A stretch of DNA of 49,030 bases, taken from Flavobacteriales bacterium (lineage in GTDB: Bacteria > Bacteroidota > Bacteroidia > Flavobacteriales_D > CAJJDF01). The DNA lies in contig JABAYJ010000007.1 of NCBI GenBank assembly GCA_018609055.1, positions 187,472 through 236,501 of the forward strand, written 5' to 3'. The notes beneath the pieces are model-generated. The model saw nothing but the letters and a program-made list of their open reading frames with translations, searched no databases and had not been told where the DNA came from. Below are positions 45,545 to 49,030 of this stretch, piece by piece. Each line of letters opens with the position of its first letter. Position 1 is the first letter of the stretch. Both the position numbers and the translations under genes were made by a program.

Positions 45545-45557
45545 GCTCATAATGGGT
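45545..45557 (+). other. Intercistronic GCTCATAATGGGT motif
   Basis: Lies directly after a stop codon and matches GCCCATAATGGGC at 27266-27278 in 11 of 13 positions. Both differences keep RNA pairing through G-U wobble. Confidence 0.4.
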
Positions 45558-45588
45558 AATTAATTACTAATCATAAAAATTAAGTAAA

Positions 45589-45909
45589 ATGAAAATTGAT
45601 AAAAAAGACATTAACATCTTTCTGGCTCTTTGGATAAAGAGTGATCCAGAATTATGGGGAGAATTGAGAGACATCCAGATCAAATTACTCCTTCAAAGAA
45701 TTGTAAAAGAAAAATCATTTACAGAAATGGCTAAAGAACATAAGGTCTGTGAAACCAAATTAAGACAGATTTTTGAAGCTATTTTAAAGCGAATAGAAAT
45801 AGGTTTAAATAAAGAGGTGGCTAACCATTTACGAAAGATAAATAACCTGCTTGAAAGGAAAAATGTAATGCGTATTGAGCATGATTTTAACCAAGTATTC
45901 TTGAATTAG
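45589..45909 (+). CDS. Sigma-region-4-like helix-turn-helix protein
   Basis: A 106-residue, wholly helical protein. The centre, LLLQRIVKEKSFTEMAKEHK then VCETKLRQIFEAILKRIE, has the spacing of a sigma-70 region 4 HTH (a helix, TEMAKEHKV, then the recognition helix ETKLRQIFEAIL). It has no region 2, so it is not a complete sigma factor. Could regulate transcription of the downstream virion-like genes; this is inference. Confidence 0.6.
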   Translation: MKIDKKDINIFLALWIKSDPELWGELRDIQIKLLLQRIVKEKSFTEMAKEHKVCETKLRQIFEAILKRIEIGLNKEVANHLRKINNLLERKNVMRIEHDFNQVFLN

Positions 45910-45910
45910 G

Positions 45911-45960
45911 CACACCTTTTCACACTAAAGCACACTTTTTCAACCGCTAACACACTCATT
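45911..45960. repeat. 10-bp-phased CACAC repeat array
   Basis: Five consecutive 10-bp units: cacacctttt, cacactaaag, cacacttttt, caaccgctaa, cacactcatt. Four of five begin with CACAC, exactly one helical turn apart. It begins 1 nt after a stop codon in a 107-bp gap. Confidence 0.75.
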
Positions 45961-46016
45961 TGAAAATGAAGTCGATAGAACCTTCTCAAATTTGAATAAA
46001 TCAAAAAACAAATATT

Positions 46017-46214
46017 ATGGAAGCATTACTGATTATCAACTCACTTCTTGTAGCAGTTTGTCTCTATTTCATTAAAGACTTTCACGGAGACTTTAAAGAG
46101 ACAGCAAAGAAAGTGACCAAGTTAGGAGAGAAAGTACAAATCATCACAAACAAGTTAAACGAACACGTGCATTCGGTTAAAAAAAAATTAAAAAACCTGC
46201 GTGAGACAAAATAG
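46017..46214 (+). CDS. Small single-TM coiled-coil protein
   Basis: A 65-residue protein: N-terminal TM helix (ALLIINSLLVAVCLYFI) followed by a basic amphipathic helix (DFKETAKKVTKLGEKVQIIT, then KLNEHVHSVKKKLKNLR). No family recognised. Size, topology and neighbours resemble small membrane proteins of tailless phages, or a spanin/holin-like accessory. Confidence 0.6.
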   Translation: MEALLIINSLLVAVCLYFIKDFHGDFKETAKKVTKLGEKVQIITNKLNEHVHSVKKKLKNLRETK

Positions 46215-46238
46215 AAATAACACTTGAACAGCAAAAAA

Positions 46239-46745
46239 ATGAAAGCAATTAAATACATAGCATTGGGCATTGGAGCATTTTTCGGAGGAAGATATTTATT
46301 ATCTCTTTCCAGAGCAAGCAACAAAGCAATAGTAAGCGTAAGTGGAAAAAGAGGTCTAATATCAGCTCAGGGAATTAATGTGACTTTAAACTACAACATT
46401 AAAAACCCAAGCAGAGCGAATTTAAAGATCACTCCACCCCTAGTAAAACTATTGATTAACGATAAGTTGGTTGCAAGTAGCACTATGCAAAATGTTGAAA
46501 TTCCAGATTCTATTAAAGATTCAAAAGGAAGAATAAGTATTAATGCTTTTAGTGAAACTGGGAATATTACAACATCAATCCTAGTTCCATGGCTCAGTAT
46601 CGTAACGATTAGTCCAGATATTTTATCCAGACTACAAAGTGGAGATACCGCTCAAAAGGTTCAAGTATCAATCGAAACTTTATCACACGCATTTACATCT
46701 ATAGGAGATTTTCCATTAGATGACAAAACAACTATTCAATTATAA
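46239..46745 (+). CDS. Single-TM protein with LEA14-like beta-sandwich
   Basis: A 168-residue protein starting at ATG 46239 (an in-frame TTG is 5 codons upstream). TM helix about 4-22 (IKYIALGIGAFFGGRYLLSL). The rest, QGINVTLNYNIKNPSRANLK and onwards, has the NPS/NPxxxxL signature of LEA type 2/WHy-like sandwich domains, found here as a probable membrane-associated structural protein. It ends 3 nt before the next start. Function unknown. Confidence 0.6.
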   Translation: MKAIKYIALGIGAFFGGRYLLSLSRASNKAIVSVSGKRGLISAQGINVTLNYNIKNPSRANLKITPPLVKLLINDKLVASSTMQNVEIPDSIKDSKGRISINAFSETGNITTSILVPWLSIVTISPDILSRLQSGDTAQKVQVSIETLSHAFTSIGDFPLDDKTTIQL

Positions 46746-46748
46746 GCT

Positions 46749-48527
46749 ATGAAAACAGGCAAAAGACATATCAAAAATGGAAGTCAATTCGATCATTTGT
46801 TCCCGATTCCCAAAGGAGACAATATGATTGTAAAAAAGGTAGCACAGTTAGACGACACGATTCATTTAATGAAAAAAGTTGTTTCTACTACCCTTGAAGA
46901 CACTTTTGCTATTGCTCAAATGCTGAAAGCTTCAACTGAATATGACACTTGCCAAAACATCTGGAACTTTTGCTTTACTCATCTACAATACACTAAAGAT
47001 AAAATGGGCAAAGAACAAGTAAGAAGACCCTCTCGAACTTGGAAAGATAGAACAGCAGGTATTGACTGTGATTGCATGAGTGTATTTATTGGTTCAATTT
47101 TAACGAATTTGAAAATCCCTTTCTCATTCCGATTAACCAAATATAGGTCACACGATTTCGAACACGTTTACCCAATCGCACACACAAATAATGGAATAAT
47201 AATCTTGGATACAGTAGTTCATAAATTCAACCGTGAAGTACCGTATTCAGCAAAAAAAGATATCAATATGGAATTGCAATATTTAAACGGATTCGAAGAA
47301 GATGACTTTAGCGAATTCGAAGAACTAGATGAGTTCTTAGAAAACGACTATCCAATGGACGTGCAAAGCATGATAGTAGATGAAGCACAAGATTTAGAAG
47401 GTTTAAGAAGCTTTTTTAAAAAGGCAAAAAATAAAGTTAAAAGTGTAACTAAAAAAATCAGTGTAAACAACATCAAAAAAGGATTAAAAAAAGGGCTTCA
47501 CGCCATTAACAGAATTAATCCTGCAACAGCACTTTTAAGAGCAGGAGTTTTAGCAAGTATGAAGTTAAATCTAATGAAAATAGCAAGTAAAATACGTTTT
47601 GCTTACTGGTCAGATGCAGAAGCTGTAAAAAATAACATGGATATGAACAAGTTTAATCAACTAAAGCGTATCCGTGAAAAAGTAGAAAAAATATACTTTG
47701 GAGCAGGTGGTAAAACCGAAAACTTAAAAAAAGCCATTCTATCTGGAAAAGGAAACAGAGACCGAAGAGTTGTTTTAAATGGTTTAGGAGAAATTATAAC
47801 TCCTGTTTTTGATGAAGATGAATTAAGAACTATTCTTGGAGATGAACTGTTTGAAGATGAATTTTCGGAAGTAGAAAACGGAATCAATGGTTTGGGTGTT
47901 GTCGCTACTGGAACAGCCATTGCATCAGCAACTGGAGTTTTAGCAACCATAGCTTCTTTAATCAAAAAACTTGGGAGCTTATTTAAACAAGGAACGGCAC
48001 AAGCTCAACAAGAGGTTATTCAAGATAATACTGATAACCAAGAAGAGCAAACACGCAAGTTTAGTGTTCAAAATCTAATCAGTAGTTTTTCAAATAAACA
48101 GGCTACTCCTAATCCAATTGTTCAAACTAAATATGCATCAACACCATTGCCAAGTCCTTTAGTGGTAAATCCTCAATCTCAATTTGTTGACACATCCAAC
48201 ACAAGAGTTGTCGAAGATTCAATTACACCAGAACCAAAACCAGAAGAAAAAGGATTTATGGCTTGGGTTAAAAAGAATCCATTAGCAACTGGAGGAATTG
48301 TAATAGCTGTTGTAGGTGGAGGTTATCTTCTATATAAAAAAAGCCAAAAGAAAAAGAAAGGTTTATCGGGAATAGATGGAACTCTTGGAGCACCCAAGAA
48401 AAAGACCAAAAAACCAACTTCTACAAAAAAACGAAGAAGAAGTCCGACAAAAAAACGCACAACCAAAACCAGAAGAAAGTCTCCTGTTGCTAGAGCATCC
48501 AAAGTAAAAAAAATAGAACTGCTCTAG
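46749..48527 (+). CDS. Transglutaminase-like protein with two hydrophobic segments and basic tail
   Basis: A 592-residue multidomain protein. Residues about 60-170 form a transglutaminase/cysteine-protease-like domain: the Cys box GIDCDCMSVFIGSIL, then a His in DFEHVYPIA and an Asp in IILDTVVH. A Glu/Asp-rich stretch follows (EEDDFSEFEELDEFLEND), then a Lys-rich helical region, a hydrophobic glycine/alanine segment (about 380-405), a TM helix (about 511-527, ATGGIVIAVVGGGYLLY) and a strongly basic tail (SPTKKRTTKTRRKS). The tail could bind nucleic acid. Similar Cys-His-Asp domains occur in phage structural proteins and peptidases. It looks like a virion-associated or DNA-entry protein, not proven. 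Confidence 0.65.
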   Translation: MKTGKRHIKNGSQFDHLFPIPKGDNMIVKKVAQLDDTIHLMKKVVSTTLEDTFAIAQMLKASTEYDTCQNIWNFCFTHLQYTKDKMGKEQVRRPSRTWKDRTAGIDCDCMSVFIGSILTNLKIPFSFRLTKYRSHDFEHVYPIAHTNNGIIILDTVVHKFNREVPYSAKKDINMELQYLNGFEEDDFSEFEELDEFLENDYPMDVQSMIVDEAQDLEGLRSFFKKAKNKVKSVTKKISVNNIKKGLKKGLHAINRINPATALLRAGVLASMKLNLMKIASKIRFAYWSDAEAVKNNMDMNKFNQLKRIREKVEKIYFGAGGKTENLKKAILSGKGNRDRRVVLNGLGEIITPVFDEDELRTILGDELFEDEFSEVENGINGLGVVATGTAIASATGVLATIASLIKKLGSLFKQGTAQAQQEVIQDNTDNQEEQTRKFSVQNLISSFSNKQATPNPIVQTKYASTPLPSPLVVNPQSQFVDTSNTRVVEDSITPEPKPEEKGFMAWVKKNPLATGGIVIAVVGGGYLLYKKSQKKKKGLSGIDGTLGAPKKKTKKPTSTKKRRRSPTKKRTTKTRRKSPVARASKVKKIELL

Positions 48528-48558
48528 TATAAATGTTAAACAAATAAATCTCAAAAAG

Positions 48559-49030
48559 ATGAAGAAGAAAAAAAATAATAAATCTAAAGGGATGCTTGCT
48601 AAATACAAGGCACAGAAAACCAAAGGAGACCTAAAAGGAACAGGACTTAAAACACTTGTTGACTTACTTGTAGGAGCTACGGTTGGTGCAGGTATCGGAG
48701 CAAGTGCAGGTAGAGCATCTCTCCCCATAGGACTAGCACTAATCGCAGGTAGTCATTACATGGATGAAGGCACAGGGATTCTAAGGCTTGCTGGATCAGC
48801 AACCATAGCTTACGGAATTGGCAAAGCCATTTCTAACAAAAATCTGACAGAAGCAAATGCTGTAAACGGATTCTCTTTAGCAGGAGAAACTTCTAAAGCA
48901 AAATCAAGATTAACTCAATTTAAAGATGAATTAATCACTGCATTCTACTTGGACAAGGTAATTAAGAAGAAAACTGATAATCCACTAGATGATACACAAG
49001 TTGGTGCAATTGATTTATCAAGTCTTGAAA
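48559..49030 (+). CDS. Glycine-rich membrane protein (partial, runs off the window)
   Basis: The frame opens at ATG 48559 and is still open after 157 codons at the end of the window, so the gene is truncated here. Lys/Asn-rich N-terminus (MKKKKNNKSKGMLAKYKAQK), then two hydrophobic glycine-rich segments (TLVDLLVGATVGAGIGASAG and LPIGLALIAGSHYM), then RLAGSATIAYGIGKAI. The C-terminal visible part is hydrophilic. Repeated small-residue membrane helices are common in internal-membrane phage proteins. No family assigned. Confidence 0.6.
   Translation, partial: MKKKKNNKSKGMLAKYKAQKTKGDLKGTGLKTLVDLLVGATVGAGIGASAGRASLPIGLALIAGSHYMDEGTGILRLAGSATIAYGIGKAISNKNLTEANAVNGFSLAGETSKAKSRLTQFKDELITAFYLDKVIKKKTDNPLDDTQVGAIDLSSLE

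Noticed and set aside
44430..45960. CRISPR array
   Set aside because: The repeats at 44430-44499 and 45911-45960 are short, with 10-11 bp periods and no spacers of 30 bp or cas genes.
46224..46238. TTG start of the LEA-like protein
   Set aside because: ATG at 46239 is closer to the TM helix and no residues before it are informative.
48363..48528. Reverse-strand frame over the basic tail gene end
   Set aside because: It is antisense to the Lys/Arg-rich tail and the next gene; its Phe/Cys/Arg-rich sequence is typical of a shadow frame.
39274..49030. Insertion sequence or integron
   Set aside because: No transposase, integrase or terminal inverted repeats were found in the window.

Overview
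The window is AT-rich chromosome from a Bacteroidota bacterium, most likely a member of the Flavobacteriales. The evidence is a 287-residue primary sigma factor without the long region 1.1 of E. coli RpoD, two proteins with type IX secretion C-terminal domains (one type A, one gliding-motility/type B), a glycine-lipid-type acyltransferase pair, arsenic and copper genes of families typical of the phylum, and promoters of the form TTTG-N19..21-TAnnTTTG in front of several genes. I could not assign genus or species.

Region 1 (1-19.2 kb) is housekeeping and core accessory sequence. It holds rpoD, a fumarylacetoacetase-family enzyme, a DnaQ-like exonuclease, a lipoylated E2 acyltransferase, a secreted esterase, a run of small membrane and lipoprotein genes ending in a multi-TM protein, tRNA-Pro(UGG), gyrB, a reverse-strand operon (peptidyl-prolyl isomerase, O-acyltransferase, N-acyltransferase, metallophosphoesterase), an SRP RNA gene with a near-consensus promoter, and a 1078-residue surface protein.

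Region 2 (19.2-39.2 kb) is a metal/metalloid resistance island in three blocks. The arsenic block is arsR, a DUF6428 gene, an LMW phosphatase-type arsenate reductase and an aquaglyceroporin, with no ACR3 or ArsB pump in the window. The copper/silver block (forward) is an HYC_CC_PP protein, a CusA-type RND pump, a TolC-type channel, an HMA-MauE fusion, a CusB adaptor with a metal-binding finger and DUF3347, and an HMA lipoprotein. The divalent-cation block (reverse) is a Fur-family regulator, a DUF6660 protein, a CzcA pump fused to its own outer-membrane channel, a His-rich CzcB, an Ste14-like methyltransferase and a Zn/Cd-type P-type ATPase. The last two blocks converge on a perfect 15-bp-stem terminator.

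Region 3 (39.2-44.4 kb) is a compact reverse-strand defence operon: XRE regulator, an unrecognised 46-residue ORF, an OLD-family ATPase-TOPRIM nuclease (GajA-like), a UvrD-like helicase (GajB-like), and a membrane-anchored coiled-coil protein with a HEPN-type Rx4H motif. Genes lie 3, 3, -19 and 13 nt apart, so they are probably one transcript. The core looks like Gabija with both subunits enlarged. The HEPN-like gene and the 46-residue ORF are the most likely undescribed parts. The promoter region has a four-half-site operator candidate.

Region 4 (44.4-49.03 kb, cut by the window end) looks like the left end of an integrated mobile element, possibly a tailless or membrane-containing virus. 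It has two tandem related wHTH-like genes facing away from a row of forward genes (MerR-like HTH, sigma-like HTH, several single-TM proteins, a transglutaminase-like protein with a very basic tail, and a glycine-rich membrane protein). Three odd DNA patches accompany it: an 11-bp-phased TTATG array, paired C6 tracts, and a 10-bp-phased CACAC array. I saw no transposase, integrase, capsid gene or CRISPR array in the window.
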